This document shows, in pieces, positions 29,258 through 39,652 of a DNA stretch of 64,000 nucleotides; position 1 is the stretch's first letter, and each line of letters starts with the position of its first letter. The notes beneath the pieces were generated by a model. That model saw only the letters and a program-made list of their open reading frames with translations. It did not search any database and was not told where the DNA came from. Origin of the DNA: Histomonas meleagridis (lineage: Eukaryota; Parabasalia; Tritrichomonadida; Dientamoebidae); contig WSYJ01000140.1 of NCBI GenBank assembly GCA_020186115.1, positions 1 to 64,000 of the forward strand, given 5' to 3'. The position numbers and the translations under genes are program-made.

Positions 29258-30047
29258 TGGCGGCCGTTTATATATATTCCAGAAAAAAAATGAAATCTCT
29301 TCCACGAAATATTTCGTTTTAAATATATAATAAATTCATGTAAGAAACGCCCTTCTTGCTTCAAGTATTAAAGAAAGTTTTTGTACCAGCGTCATATAAA
29401 AACTCAATCTTTTATTATTCTAATAATGATTTATATTCTTTATTGAAAACTATGTGCAATCACAACTACTGCACCTCAGACACAAATATCTGCCTAAATT
29501 TTAATGTTTGCTTAAAATTTAATCTCAACCTATATTTTCATTTTGATATTAACTATTGTGTTAACTGCACTATGCTTAGAACCTAATATATAACTTTGTA
29601 AAGCAATCACTTTTGGGTTCTACATTCTTCAAATTAATCATTAAGATCAAAAATAAGTACTATTTAGTAAGTTCTACTACTAATTTTAAATTACATGTAT
29701 TCTGTTTGAAAATGAAAACCCAAAATAATTGAAATTTTGGGATAATTTTTGTTTTTCAAATGAGCAATTTCATATATCTTATTAACCTTGTTTACTAACT
29801 ATTAAAGTTTTCAAACAATTTATTGTTTACTGTTTTTGCTTCTTCTTTGTGTATTGCGTTTTCAAAAATATTTTTTTATTCGAAGAGAAATTTGAACAAA
29901 ATGTTTATCGTCTCACTGAATTTTTCAGTACAAGAGATCGTTTCCCACACAATATTGTGAAGCTATTCAATTCATCTTTTATTTGAAAGCAAATTACGGT
30001 TTTGTATTAACAAACAAACAAGAAAATTTTCTTGAGCAGTAAAATGA
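29258..30047. other. Long AT-rich intergenic region, no gene seen
   Basis: About 790 bases between the CK2 alpha start and the ubiquitin-hydrolase 3' end. A 76-codon frame at 29356-29586 has only a TTG start and no recognisable features. Confidence 0.5.
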
Positions 30048-31262
30048 TTAGTCTTCATCAGGCATAAATGATGTTATTTGGTTATATAGCAACAAGTATG
30101 CCTCTTTGTCCAAGTATTCTTTATCTGCCAACTTCACCACTCTATCATCATCGAATAGCATCCATGTTCCGTCGAATCTCCTTCCGTAACACAAATAATG
30201 TCCTCCTTCCGGTGATTTACCAATGTGTTCCACAATTGCGGACAATTGATATTTTATTGGCACTTTATCCATTGGCCTTTCCAGGACAAGTATTTCAGGG
30301 TATTCGACTTCGTCGAACAGTTTTATTGATCTGTCTACAAAAGGGTCATATGCAAATCGTTTTAACCCGAATATTATAGACTTTGGGAATGACAAAAAAG
30401 TTGTCTTTTTTGAAATACTATTAGTTATTATTTCTTCAGCTACAAATGCATCAATACATTCATAAAGTGTTTTATGCCCTTGAATTGGAAGAGGAATAAC
30501 TAAATGAGATTCTTTCGAAACAGTACGAGAACGACCATTTTCTAATGTATCTGAACGTACCATTGTAACAAAAATATCTGTGAATGGTGATTGCTCGCCT
30601 TGCGTTTCTTGTAGCACAATGTTACGGCGGTTAGTGCCGGCGGTTTTCCAGGGACCGTTATTTGATGCCTTTTCATCTTCTGGCGCAAGACTCATCAGAG
30701 AAAGAACCTCTTCGTGAAGGAGATTGAGAAAATAAAGAAGAAATTGGATGGCATCTTCTTGAAGAAGTGGTTTGCGCTTACTACTAAATATACCAAACAC
30801 TTTATCAAGTACATTAAGATTGGTAGGAAATGCCATCTTGGTGATTGACAAGGATTTTAGTGAGGGTGTGGCACCATCAGATGTGGTAGAATCGGAAAAT
30901 TGAAAGTTACTTAGGAAATCACAAAGAGCATTCCAGGCTGGGGTAAGCTCACGTTGTCGAGGTGAAAAAAGCGGACGGTTTTGTTTCATAAAATAAGCAA
31001 AGCTTAGGAAATTTGGTGAGGCAAATAAAAGTTGTATTGAAGAATTTGCAAAACACATTAGTTTTTCGTTAGTAAGGCCACGCGGCTGGATGATCATATT
31101 TGTTGTTATAAATTTTCTTTCAACTAATTTGGTTGCAAATTCAGTTTCAAAATTCTTTACATTTTCTTCCATCAAATCAATGTACCGAAGTGAAATATCA
31201 TCTGGATACTTTACTTTGTTGGAAATTGATACCCATTTTGGTTCTGTTCCAAGATGAAGCAT
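30048..31262 (-). CDS. Ubiquitin-specific protease (USP/UCH family)
   Basis: The 404-residue cysteine protease has a Cys box PRGLTNEKLMCFANSSIQ (catalytic Cys70) and a His box EGGHYLCYGR (His355), followed by WMLFDDDRVV, whose Asp completes the triad. Spacing and length fit a compact USP catalytic core; PRGL before the Cys box recalls USP10/Ubp3. It removes ubiquitin from proteins. The usual Gly of the Cys box (N-x-G-N/x-x-C-Y) is replaced and Tyr is Phe, so the box is divergent but the triad is intact. I do not see the paired CxxC zinc residues of many USP fingers. Confidence 0.85.
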   Translation of the reverse strand: MLHLGTEPKWVSISNKVKYPDDISLRYIDLMEENVKNFETEFATKLVERKFITTNMIIQPRGLTNEKLMCFANSSIQLLFASPNFLSFAYFMKQNRPLFSPRQRELTPAWNALCDFLSNFQFSDSTTSDGATPSLKSLSITKMAFPTNLNVLDKVFGIFSSKRKPLLQEDAIQFLLYFLNLLHEEVLSLMSLAPEDEKASNNGPWKTAGTNRRNIVLQETQGEQSPFTDIFVTMVRSDTLENGRSRTVSKESHLVIPLPIQGHKTLYECIDAFVAEEIITNSISKKTTFLSFPKSIIFGLKRFAYDPFVDRSIKLFDEVEYPEILVLERPMDKVPIKYQLSAIVEHIGKSPEGGHYLCYGRRFDGTWMLFDDDRVVKLADKEYLDKEAYLLLYNQITSFMPDED

Positions 31263-31802
31263 TTCTTGATGATTTTGGGCAGTGGTCTTAGGCCGACTTT
31301 TTGAAAGAATTATTAAAAAATGTCGACTTAATTCAAAAAGTTCAATTTCCTATGCCAACACTTATTAAGAGCAAAGATCTTTACTTATTTTATTAATTTG
31401 ATGTTTTAAAATTTTTGAAATATTTAAAACAACACTTGTAATTACATTTGAATAGGTTATGCATAAATAATCAAATTATTTTATAAATCAGAAGAATCTT
31501 CAGTGTTAATTGTTACGATCAAAATCACCAAATCATTTGATAAGAAAACATGTCCGCTGTCGTGAAAATATTAATAAAAGGTGTTCATCTAAGATATTTA
31601 GACACTTTTGGTAGCGATTATTTAACATTTCTTAACAAAAATCCCCTAGATTGCTGACCTCAACAAAAACATCCATACGAATACTGTTGTATAAGACATT
31701 AAAGCCAAATAGTTGCTTTTCAATAATTTTGGAGAAATTCAGAATTAAACGGAAGCTCATTTCAAATATACAAATGTTTATTTCTATCGTTTCACTCCAC
31801 AT
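31263..31802. other. Intergenic region, no gene seen
   Basis: AT-rich DNA between the USP promoter side and the 3' end of the pseudouridine synthase gene. Nothing recognised. Confidence 0.5.
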
Positions 31803-32843
31803 TCATTGAATTTTGCATTTCGATTTTTTCTCTGGTAACTCGGTCCATTTTGGCAACGGTGCCTTAAAATCAAACTCATCTGACTGGTAATGACAAGAAT
31901 GTAAGTATATACCAAAAGAAACTGCCGGGTTCTCATCTTCAAATGTCGTATCTGGTGGCCATAGACCTCTTTTTTTAGCCTCTTCTAGTGCCTTTTTCTC
32001 ATCACTACTTAGCACAGGCTCTTTTCCGCCATATTTTACGTCATTAGAAATTGGATAACCTAAATATGACAAATGTACTCGAATTTGATGCGTTCGGCCT
32101 GTTATAGGATGACATTCAACAATGCTTTCGCTTCCATTAGTTGAAATTAACTTAAACAAAGTCAAACTTTCTTTACCACCTTCTCCACATTCTCGAAGAG
32201 ATCTATTAACAGATGATTCCCTGATTGGGGCATATACTTTAGTTTCGCCAGCAGGAAATGACCCGATAACACGTGCAATATATGTTTTATGGATTTTCTT
32301 TGAAAGAAGCATTTGGCCAAAATGACGCGCACTGGTTTCGCTCTTCGCAAAAACAACAATACCAGATGTAACCTTATCAAGGCGATGGACTGGATGATAT
32401 TGCGGATCAACCATATTGATGAGTGAGTTGTAATAATAACCACCAGTTGAATAAACTGGAAGTGATGAAGGTTTATGATATGCTACATAATCTGCAGTTT
32501 CCCCAAGCTTTTCAATCGGTAGGTTATATATAGGGGATTCGCGGCGGAGAATAGTATGTTCAATAAAATCGCGATTCTGTATGATATAATCAATAGTGAT
32601 ATGATGTTTGTTCACTGTTATGTAACCACTTTGAATACGTTCTACTAGAGTTGAATGGCTCCAATGCTTGAATTCGTGTTCAAATACATCAATTAACGGT
32701 TTGCCAATCCAGCGAGCTTTTGCTGAGCAATGGAATGTGTAAAGATAAGGTTTAATAAATCGGAAAGGACCAATAACTATTGGTTCGATTGTGTTGACTA
32801 AGTGTGGTTTTAATTCTTCTTTTTCTTCCTCATCTTCAAACAT
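31803..32843 (-). CDS. RluA-type pseudouridine synthase (RPUSD/Pus9-like)
   Basis: The 346-residue enzyme has an S4-like N-terminal RNA-binding region (about residues 58-100, with VERIQSGYITVN). The RluA catalytic core contains HRLDKVTSGIVVFAK (153-167), where Asp156 is the catalytic nucleophile. GRTHQIRVHLSYLGYPISND lies in the later core. An N-terminal extension and a Lys-rich C-terminus make it eukaryotic Pus9/RPUSD2-like. It isomerises uridine to pseudouridine in tRNA or mRNA. The upstream sequence contains GGCGGCCGTTTA, the inverse of the element before CK2 alpha. Confidence 0.9.
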   Translation of the reverse strand: MFEDEEEKEELKPHLVNTIEPIVIGPFRFIKPYLYTFHCSAKARWIGKPLIDVFEHEFKHWSHSTLVERIQSGYITVNKHHITIDYIIQNRDFIEHTILRRESPIYNLPIEKLGETADYVAYHKPSSLPVYSTGGYYYNSLINMVDPQYHPVHRLDKVTSGIVVFAKSETSARHFGQMLLSKKIHKTYIARVIGSFPAGETKVYAPIRESSVNRSLRECGEGGKESLTLFKLISTNGSESIVECHPITGRTHQIRVHLSYLGYPISNDVKYGGKEPVLSSDEKKALEEAKKRGLWPPDTTFEDENPAVSFGIYLHSCHYQSDEFDFKAPLPKWTELPEKKSKCKIQ

Positions 32844-33581
32844 TTGTGTGAAATAAACGGCCGCCTTATTGAAAATTATACAAAAAAAGAATTTCCAAAA
32901 GATTTTAATTAATTAAGAATTTTATACCTGTTTGTAATTTTAATTAGTTGAGGTTTTACCATGCTTATTTATATATTTTGTGTACATCATTTTTGATTAT
33001 GTTGAGATAGATATTGATTAATAACGGTGCAGAAGAAATTGTTAAAATCTTAGCATTTTATATTCACCTTTTCAACCTTGTAAGCAATGTGAATGATTAA
33101 AAATCAAAACTAATTTAGACAATTCTTTAGATGAATTTGGGTGTTACTCTTCAGGAAATAAGATTTAATGATAAAGATTTATAAATATTTTAAAGTGGCA
33201 ATCAAATTAGGCTGAAAATGAAAAATAAAAATAATTATTTATCCCAAAATAATAATTGTCAAATAAAACATTTTAATCAGAATACTCAAACCATACACTT
33301 CTTCTTCAAGACACCAATAGTATTTTATTTAAGAGTGGATAATAAATCATTTATTTCTAACAAATTGATTTTACGAATTTGACAATTTTTTATGCTCAGC
33401 AATTATCTTACTTGATTTTCATATCAAGATTGTTTTTCAGAGTTCTAATATTTTTTTTTCAATACTAAAACGCACGTTTTAGCCAAGCTTCTTTTGATAA
33501 GCCAATTATGCAAATATTTATACCATTCAATTTTGTGTATTAAACAGAAAATTTCAGTGTATGAGATAACCGCTAATTTCA
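32844..33581. promoter_or_regulatory. Divergent intergenic region, pseudouridine synthase (-) and kinase (+)
   Basis: No gene seen in about 740 AT-rich bases. GGCGGCCGTTTA lies next to the synthase start, and GATAACCGC about 10 bases before the kinase ATG. Confidence 0.5.
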
Positions 33582-34697
33582 ATGTCATCCTGGGCTTGCC
33601 TTCCTCCTTTTATAGGAAAGTATAATCTCGGTCACACACTGGGGAAGGGCTCTTTCAGTCTCGTTAAAGAAGGGCAAGATATTGAAACCCACACCAAATA
33701 CGCCGTCAAAATAATACCAAAAGCTAACATGAATACTGCAGCAGATATCGAACGTTTTGAACGAGAAGTACGTGTCGTTCTTAATATGGATCATCCAGGC
33801 ATTATCAAAATCTATGACTTCCTTCTTGATTCCTCCTTTTTTTATTTAATAATGGAATTATGTAAAGGTGATACACTTATGACCAAATTATCACAACCTG
33901 GACTGATCAACGAAGAATCAGCCAAACATATTTTCAAACAGATCCTTGATACTGTCAAATATATCCATGCACAAGGAATAGCTCATAGAGACCTTAAACC
34001 AGAAAATGTATTAATGGATCCCAACGGTAACATCAAAATCATAGATTTTGGCTTCTCACGGTTTGCAAATCCAGGTCAAATGTGTGCAACTCCATGCGGA
34101 TCGCCAGCTTATGCTGCTCCAGAAATCATTGATGGACAATCCTATGATGGCCGAGCTGCTGACATGTGGAGTTGTGGCGTCATATTGTATTGTTTAGTCA
34201 CAGGTGAATTACCATGGCGAGGAACAAACCAAGTTGTTATATTCAAACAGATCAAAAGCGGCATTTATGAAATCCCAGACCACATATCCATGTTTTGTCG
34301 CGATCTTATCACAAAATTATTAAATCCAGATTCAGTCTCCAGATTGTCCGCAACCGAAGCATATGGTCACCCATGGCTTGACGGCGTGGAAGCTAAGTGG
34401 GATACTGGAAATTCGGCGGCAATCAAACCTGCAATCACAGAAAGAACATTTGTCCGGCTCTTAAGCAACTCAAATGAGCAGCAAACAGCTGCACCAATTG
34501 CAAGCCCCCGGACTATACTGAAACAGATGGGAACGAGAATGAATAGAACAAGAACAACAAGTAATGCATCGAAGGGATCTTTCTCGTTCGGAGCTAAAAC
34601 GCCATCCCCAATGGGATCCGGAATGATGCGCTTCGGAGGAAGCATTGTAAGGGACTCCAGTGGAATTGTTCGGAGAAATAGCTTTATAAAGAACTAG
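33582..34697 (+). CDS. CAMK/SNF1-like serine/threonine protein kinase
   Basis: The 371-residue protein has a complete kinase domain at about residues 14-270: glycine loop GKGSFS (21-26), catalytic Lys43 in YAVKII, HRDLKPEN (135-142), DFG (155-157), and an activation loop CATPCGSPAYAAPE ending in APE (179-181). The GSPAYAAPEI and LYCLVTGELPW stretches are typical of the CAMKL/SNF1-AMPK branch, whose activation-loop Thr is phosphorylated by an upstream kinase. The C-terminal 100 residues are basic and Ser/Thr-rich, with no UBA or KA1 domain recognised. Such short CAMKL kinases are greatly expanded in trichomonads. GATAACCGC precedes the ATG. Confidence 0.9.
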   Translation: MSSWACLPPFIGKYNLGHTLGKGSFSLVKEGQDIETHTKYAVKIIPKANMNTAADIERFEREVRVVLNMDHPGIIKIYDFLLDSSFFYLIMELCKGDTLMTKLSQPGLINEESAKHIFKQILDTVKYIHAQGIAHRDLKPENVLMDPNGNIKIIDFGFSRFANPGQMCATPCGSPAYAAPEIIDGQSYDGRAADMWSCGVILYCLVTGELPWRGTNQVVIFKQIKSGIYEIPDHISMFCRDLITKLLNPDSVSRLSATEAYGHPWLDGVEAKWDTGNSAAIKPAITERTFVRLLSNSNEQQTAAPIASPRTILKQMGTRMNRTRTTSNASKGSFSFGAKTPSPMGSGMMRFGGSIVRDSSGIVRRNSFIKN

Positions 34698-35562
34698 CAC
34701 ATTTTAGTTAATAAAATCTGAAATTCTTAAACACAAAAAATAATCGTTTTGTGAACACATTCAAAATAAAAATAATTTTAGCTTTTTGACAACTTGATTT
34801 GAATGAACTTCTGTGGTTTTCAACGCAGAAATTCCAGAACGTTTGTCACTTTTCTGGATCGACATTTTAAAATTGAATACTATTCAATTTTTCCTGACAG
34901 GTCAACAGCTTTCAAAGGTCAAATTTGACATTGAATCACTTAAACGATAAAAAATTTGAATGTTAAACGTTCCAAATATGAACGAGTCATCGCATCAACC
35001 AAGAGATGTTTTGAATTAAGCTAAATCGTATATTTATTGCAAAATTCAATTCATGATATCGCTTGTGTGAAATGAATAAATTCAGCAAAAAAATATTCAC
35101 TTATCATTGTAAATTGAATTTTTAGATTTAGAACATAAATATAATTTATAATCAAAATTTGAAATATAATTATCAGTTGATTATTAACTTGATATAAATC
35201 AGTATCTTTATACATGTATAAAAATTCTTTGAATATTATTTAAAGTTTAAAAAGAATATTTTAAAATGATTTTTTATGAAAATAAAAAATAAAAAATAAA
35301 TAAATAAGGAAAAAATGATTAAAATTTGATATTAAAGATGATTTTATGCTTAATTCTAATTTTTTGAATTAATTATCAATAATTAGAATATTTCATTTAA
35401 AATCAAAAATTAAGCAAAATGATCACAAAAACAGATGAAAGACATTTAACATTGGGCTTCTAACGAACACGTTTAATTTTTGGGTGCTGACCACATAATG
35501 ACAGTTCATTAGATTCATTTTGCTAATAAAATTTCATCATCATCAAAGAATTAATTATCTTT
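34698..35562. other. Long convergent intergenic region, no gene seen
   Basis: AT-rich, between the 3' ends of the kinase and CCT1. AAACGAT followed by TTTGAATG at about 34942-34961 resembles the promoter-like motif discussed for 45217 and 51297, less perfectly. A small hairpin CCAGAA...TTCTGG lies at about 34833-34856. Confidence 0.45.
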
Positions 35563-37188
35563 TTACTCATCATCATCGTCCTTCTTCTTTTCGTCAGGCT
35601 TCAACTTAATCAGATCGTCAATTCTCAAAATAGTAATTGCAGCTTCTGTTGCGAATTGTATTGACTTAACCTTTGACATTGCCGGCTCCAACACACCGTC
35701 CTTGAATCCGTCTCTAATTTTATTTTCGACCAAATCCAAAGCAGCGAAACATTTTTCACCATTTTCTTGTGCTTTGTAATGTGCAGCCCTTAACTTTGCG
35801 ACTAATTCGATTGAATCCAATGCCGCGTTATTTGCTAAAATCTTTGGAATGACCAACAATGCTTCAGCGAACTTAAGGATTGCGATTTGTTCTTTTCCTT
35901 CGTAATTCATTGCAGCCTTTGATAAGTACACTGATAAACCTGCTTCGACTGCGCCGCCGCCGGATGTCACGTGATGTGACTCGACGACTCTTTTGATTGC
36001 GTTTAATGCATCTCTTAATGTACGATTAGCTTCATCTAATGTATATGTGTTTGGTCCACGTAAGACAATTGACGCTGAGTTCTCTGCTGCTGCTTCACGG
36101 ATGACAATCATTTCGTTATCGCCAATTGGCACTTGTTCAACGCACTTGCAACGTCCAAGCCATGATGGATCAAACTTAGTGTTTCCTTCAGCATCAACAA
36201 CTTCTTTAATGATCGTCGCACCGGTGGCACGCGCAACAGCGGCAATTTCGCCATCGGAAACATGACGAATGCCGATGATGCCGTTTCGAATCATAGGCTT
36301 TAACGACGCTTCGTCAATTGTCTTCGATGTGATAATGACATTGGCTCCGGCAGAGATAATTGCATCAACAATCTTCCTGCATTGCTCGACTTCTTCATGC
36401 TGGATTTGGTTGAGCTTGGATGCATCTTTAAGTCGGAATTGAACACCCATTGGTAATCGCGTTCGTGATAAACTTAAATCCAATACTGCAATTTTGACAT
36501 CTTCAACTTTGCGTGGCATTGCTTCGGCTGAACGTGTGGCATTGATTGCAAGACCATTTGATATTAATGAGGATTCTGGTAATGACTTACCAAGGGATTT
36601 GACAATGTTGATCTTGGAGACTGGACATTTGTTGGTTTTGCCTTTAACACATAAGCACGCATCTACAACAATGTTGGCAAAGAAATCAGAATATGCATGA
36701 AGGATTTTGGACGACATGGAGGTTTTGGCTACATTGAGAAGAATATCACGATCAAGACCACTGTTGGAGACAGAAAGATTCTTCTTAAGGTATGCAACTG
36801 CCATACGTCCTGCACGACGATATCCTGCAATAACAGTATTTGGATGAACTTTTTGATCAATAAGTTCCTGACCAAGACGAAGAAGTTCTGCTGCTAAGAG
36901 AACAACAGTTGTTGTTCCATCACCAACTTCACGATCTTGAAGTTCAGATAATTGAATCAATACTTTACCAGCTGGATGTTGTACATCGAGGTTTTGAAGA
37001 ATTGTAGCACCATCGTTTGTAATTGTGACTTCACCCATGTCGTCAACAAGCATCTTATCAAGACCAATTGGTCCAAGTGATGATCGAACAACATTAGCGA
37101 CTGCAATAGCAGCGCGAGTGTTTTGGACACGTACATTTTCGCCTGTTTGTCTCTCTCCGTTGAGTTTGAGGGAACTTGGGGAATTCAT
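35563..37188 (-). CDS. CCT1: T-complex protein 1 subunit alpha (CCT1)
   Basis: The 541-residue group II chaperonin subunit has the ATP-binding motifs SSLGP (36-40), NDGATIL (58-64) and GDGTTTVV (89-96). SGGGAVEAG lies in the C-terminal half. [28 protein letters not shown] (in part) and the N-terminus match CCT alpha closely. It forms one position of the eight-membered TRiC ring that folds actin and tubulin. The acidic-basic C-terminal tail ends KKKDDDDE. Codon use is more GC-rich in the 3' half, as for other highly expressed genes here. A second CCT subunit (eta) lies at 62.4 kb. Confidence 0.95.
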   Translation of the reverse strand: MNSPSSLKLNGERQTGENVRVQNTRAAIAVANVVRSSLGPIGLDKMLVDDMGEVTITNDGATILQNLDVQHPAGKVLIQLSELQDREVGDGTTTVVLLAAELLRLGQELIDQKVHPNTVIAGYRRAGRMAVAYLKKNLSVSNSGLDRDILLNVAKTSMSSKILHAYSDFFANIVVDACLCVKGKTNKCPVSKINIVKSLGKSLPESSLISNGLAINATRSAEAMPRKVEDVKIAVLDLSLSRTRLPMGVQFRLKDASKLNQIQHEEVEQCRKIVDAIISAGANVIITSKTIDEASLKPMIRNGIIGIRHVSDGEIAAVARATGATIIKEVVDAEGNTKFDPSWLGRCKCVEQVPIGDNEMIVIREAAAENSASIVLRGPNTYTLDEANRTLRDALNAIKRVVESHHVTSGGGAVEAGLSVYLSKAAMNYEGKEQIAILKFAEALLVIPKILANNAALDSIELVAKLRAAHYKAQENGEKCFAALDLVENKIRDGFKDGVLEPAMSKVKSIQFATEAAITILRIDDLIKLKPDEKKKDDDDE

Positions 37189-37267
37189 GATTTAAGTGGC
37201 TCGACAAAAGTGACTTTGGTTGTTTGTCCGGAGAACGTTTAAATGGATAACGGCTTTAAACGTGCGT
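37189..37267. promoter_or_regulatory. Short bidirectional promoter, CCT1 and coiled-coil gene
   Basis: The 79 bases between divergent starts carry AACGTTTAAA, ATAACGG and TTTAAACGTG, three Myb-like cores within about 35 bases (37232-37266). Confidence 0.65.
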
Positions 37268-37774
37268 ATGATGAACGAACTTGACCAAATTCGAAAGAAC
37301 TTACAAAAAATTAGAAAAATCGATGAACAAATTAAACAAATGGACATCAATAATGAACAAAAGATGTGTGATAAAGAAAATCAAATAATAGATTCAGATG
37401 AAATTGAATACCAATTATTAATTGAAGAACTAGAACAACAAAAAAAAATAACAAAAAAACTTAAAAAAGAAAATAAAATGCTAAAAGATAAACAAAAATC
37501 ACTTGAAATGAAATATGATGAATTAAAAAATCAAAATCTTAATTACCAAAAAGAACAACAAGAATTATCAGAAAAATTTATCAAAGAATTTGAAAATCAA
37601 CAAAACGAAGAAGATAAAACATTTGCTAAAGAAGAAAAAAGACTTCAAAATTCAATTAAAATTTTGGATGAAAAAAACGAAAGACTTCAACAAGAAAAAC
37701 GAACACTTTTAGAGCAATTAGAAAAAGCCAAAAATACAAAATCAAACAAGCCAAAGAAAAACAATAAGAAATAA
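37268..37774 (+). CDS. Short coiled-coil protein
   Basis: The first in-frame ATG is at 37268 (168 residues; the frame extends upstream only by non-ATG codons). Almost the whole product is a predicted coiled coil rich in Lys, Glu and Gln, with a very basic end (SNKPKKNNKK). I recognise no family. It is a real gene by its shared promoter with CCT1 and by the strongly heptad-like composition. It may be cytoskeletal, a large protein class in trichomonads, but that is a guess. Confidence 0.75.
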   Translation: MMNELDQIRKNLQKIRKIDEQIKQMDINNEQKMCDKENQIIDSDEIEYQLLIEELEQQKKITKKLKKENKMLKDKQKSLEMKYDELKNQNLNYQKEQQELSEKFIKEFENQQNEEDKTFAKEEKRLQNSIKILDEKNERLQQEKRTLLEQLEKAKNTKSNKPKKNNKK

Positions 37775-37975
37775 TTTTTTCTGTCATATTCTAATCATGA
37801 AAAATTTTATAAAGTTTTAAATCATGATTTAAACGATAGTGAAATTCAATATTCGAATTATCGTTTTTATCTGAAAATTTGCTATCGTTCTATTGAGTTT
37901 TTTCACAAAGAATTAAAATGAAATTTCCGATTTTACTTAACAATTTTTTCTTCTCTTTTTCCCTATGTCTTATTT
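37775..37975. other. Convergent 3' region containing promoter-like motifs
   Basis: AACGATAG plus GAAATTCAAT at 37832-37850 is followed by ATCGTTT at 37860 and CTATCGTT at 37882-37889 in the opposite orientation. Both neighbouring genes end here, so these motifs are not needed for their starts. Confidence 0.4.
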
Positions 37976-39571
37976 TTATTCTTTGATTCCGAGTGCGAAT
38001 TTCACAGCCCTTGCGGCTAGTTTCGAAATCGGCGTATCGGGTTCTATTCCATATCTTTGACCTTTTCTCGCCAACGGGTAATAATTCAAGCCCACGAACT
38101 TCGCATCGGAATTCGGGATATCAGAGTATGCGACCAAAGGCATTCCGTCATCATAATTAGCCACCAAATGAGCATTATCATTTAACTCGACATTAATTCT
38201 TGGCAAAAACGTCGAGAATTTTATATTTGTTATACCACTTAAAAAGAACTCAAAATCTTTCACTGGTGAAACATTTGGAAAATTATAATTATTCTCATCG
38301 CAATAACATAATGATATTTCGCCTCTTTTAAAAGGCATTAATCGAAGTAACTTTTCATCACCACAACCCCAATCATCACTTCTCATGAAACCATATGCAA
38401 TTACAATTGCACCACCTCTTTGTAACGCGAATTTCGTTAATAATTCACTGATTACTTTCGTTGAATAAAATTGATAATGTGTAAATGCAAATATGACATC
38501 AAATTGAAATAGAAATTCAACGGTTGGATTACTTCGATCTGCGTTATACACAACGACGTTCTTTGAATTAAGTCCTCCATCAATTAAATTCTGCTTTAAC
38601 GTGTCCAACACTTCAAGCATTAAACTTCCCAATATTAAACAGCGGACGGTTCCGGCGGTTTTGCACTGGTTGATGTATTTGTGAGGTGAAGTGATGATTT
38701 CTGAGGGGTTAACGTCTTTGGTTGTATCGGTCGAAAGTAACTCAAATTTTCGTTTAAGTTCAGTTTCATCACGAGCATCGATTTCATATGAAGAAAATAT
38801 TTGTCGAAGAATGTCAATTGGTATTTGTTCAAGTTCATGAATGGTTAAATGAGAGAAATGATGAGCTGCAAATTTGATGAGTTCATCAATTCGATCTTTC
38901 CTTACGATTTGAAATATTTTGGAGATGCGAACAATCCAACCATTTTCTAGATATATGTCAAGTAAAACGTGGATCTCAGATGAAGAGAGAGTATCTTTGT
39001 TTACCTCAAGATACTCAACAATGGAAAGAGACTTTTCATAAGCCGATGCAATTAAATTTGGATCTTTAATCATATGAGTATAAAGATCACATGATAATAA
39101 AGTTGATATTTCTTTATTATCAATGTCTTCGAAATACGTAAGAATGAATTGATATATTACCTCGAAAAATGACTTTGGAAGCTTATCCTTCAACGGATGA
39201 ATTTTAGCATAATAATTGATAACATACGTACTGTTCAAATTTGATATGAGCCATGACGTGAGCGCATCCGTGAGTGAATCAATTTCGAATATAACAGCCA
39301 AATATGTGATTTGACAAAACGAACATTTTTCTATTGTGAAATTTGGTGATGAGTATAACCATTTGAGGATTAGAGGAAATAGAGGCGATAATCTTTCGTC
39401 AATTGTCATCTCTTTTTCCGTCAGAATCGGATTATCTTCAAATAATTTGTGAAAAAATTTACTCCTTTGTGATAAAATCGCACGATGCAGGGAGTACTGG
39501 ACAGAGTTTAATGTAAATTTGAAGTCAGAAAAATTATGTGTTTCGAGAAGAGAAGTAAATGAAATAGTCAT
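37976..39571 (-). CDS. BTB/POZ protein with C-terminal ThuA/GATase-like domain
   Basis: The 531-residue protein starts with a BTB/POZ domain (about residues 1-115: HNFSDFKFTLNSVQYSLHRAIL in part, then FHKLF), then a BACK-like helical region. From about residue 300 it has an alpha/beta domain. That part, with LIDGGLNSKNVVVYNADR, FDVIFAFTHYQF, a helix, and RGGAIVIAYGF, resembles the class-I glutamine-amidotransferase/ThuA fold. GGAIVIAYG lacks a nucleophilic Cys, so catalysis is unlikely. BTB domains usually dimerise or recruit Cullin-3; the combination is known in trichomonads as a large family of unknown role (recalled, not checked). Confidence 0.75.
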   Translation of the reverse strand: MTISFTSLLETHNFSDFKFTLNSVQYSLHRAILSQRSKFFHKLFEDNPILTEKEMTIDERLSPLFPLILKWLYSSPNFTIEKCSFCQITYLAVIFEIDSLTDALTSWLISNLNSTYVINYYAKIHPLKDKLPKSFFEVIYQFILTYFEDIDNKEISTLLSCDLYTHMIKDPNLIASAYEKSLSIVEYLEVNKDTLSSSEIHVLLDIYLENGWIVRISKIFQIVRKDRIDELIKFAAHHFSHLTIHELEQIPIDILRQIFSSYEIDARDETELKRKFELLSTDTTKDVNPSEIITSPHKYINQCKTAGTVRCLILGSLMLEVLDTLKQNLIDGGLNSKNVVVYNADRSNPTVEFLFQFDVIFAFTHYQFYSTKVISELLTKFALQRGGAIVIAYGFMRSDDWGCGDEKLLRLMPFKRGEISLCYCDENNYNFPNVSPVKDFEFFLSGITNIKFSTFLPRINVELNDNAHLVANYDDGMPLVAYSDIPNSDAKFVGLNYYPLARKGQRYGIEPDTPISKLAARAVKFALGIKE

Positions 39572-39652
39572 AGGTTATAAACAACGATAAGTATTGAATG
39601 GTTTATGATTATAACTTTGGGGTGCTCCAAAATACGTTAGTTCTCTCGAAAA
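39572..39652. promoter_or_regulatory. Short bidirectional promoter, BTB protein and coiled-coil gene
   Basis: 81 bases between divergent ATGs, with ACAACGATAAG near the BTB start (39583-39593) and ATACGTTAG near the coiled-coil start (39632-39640). Confidence 0.6.

Noticed and set aside
29356-29586. 76-codon Asn/Phe-rich frame
   Set aside because: No ATG start, low complexity, no promoter motif nearby.
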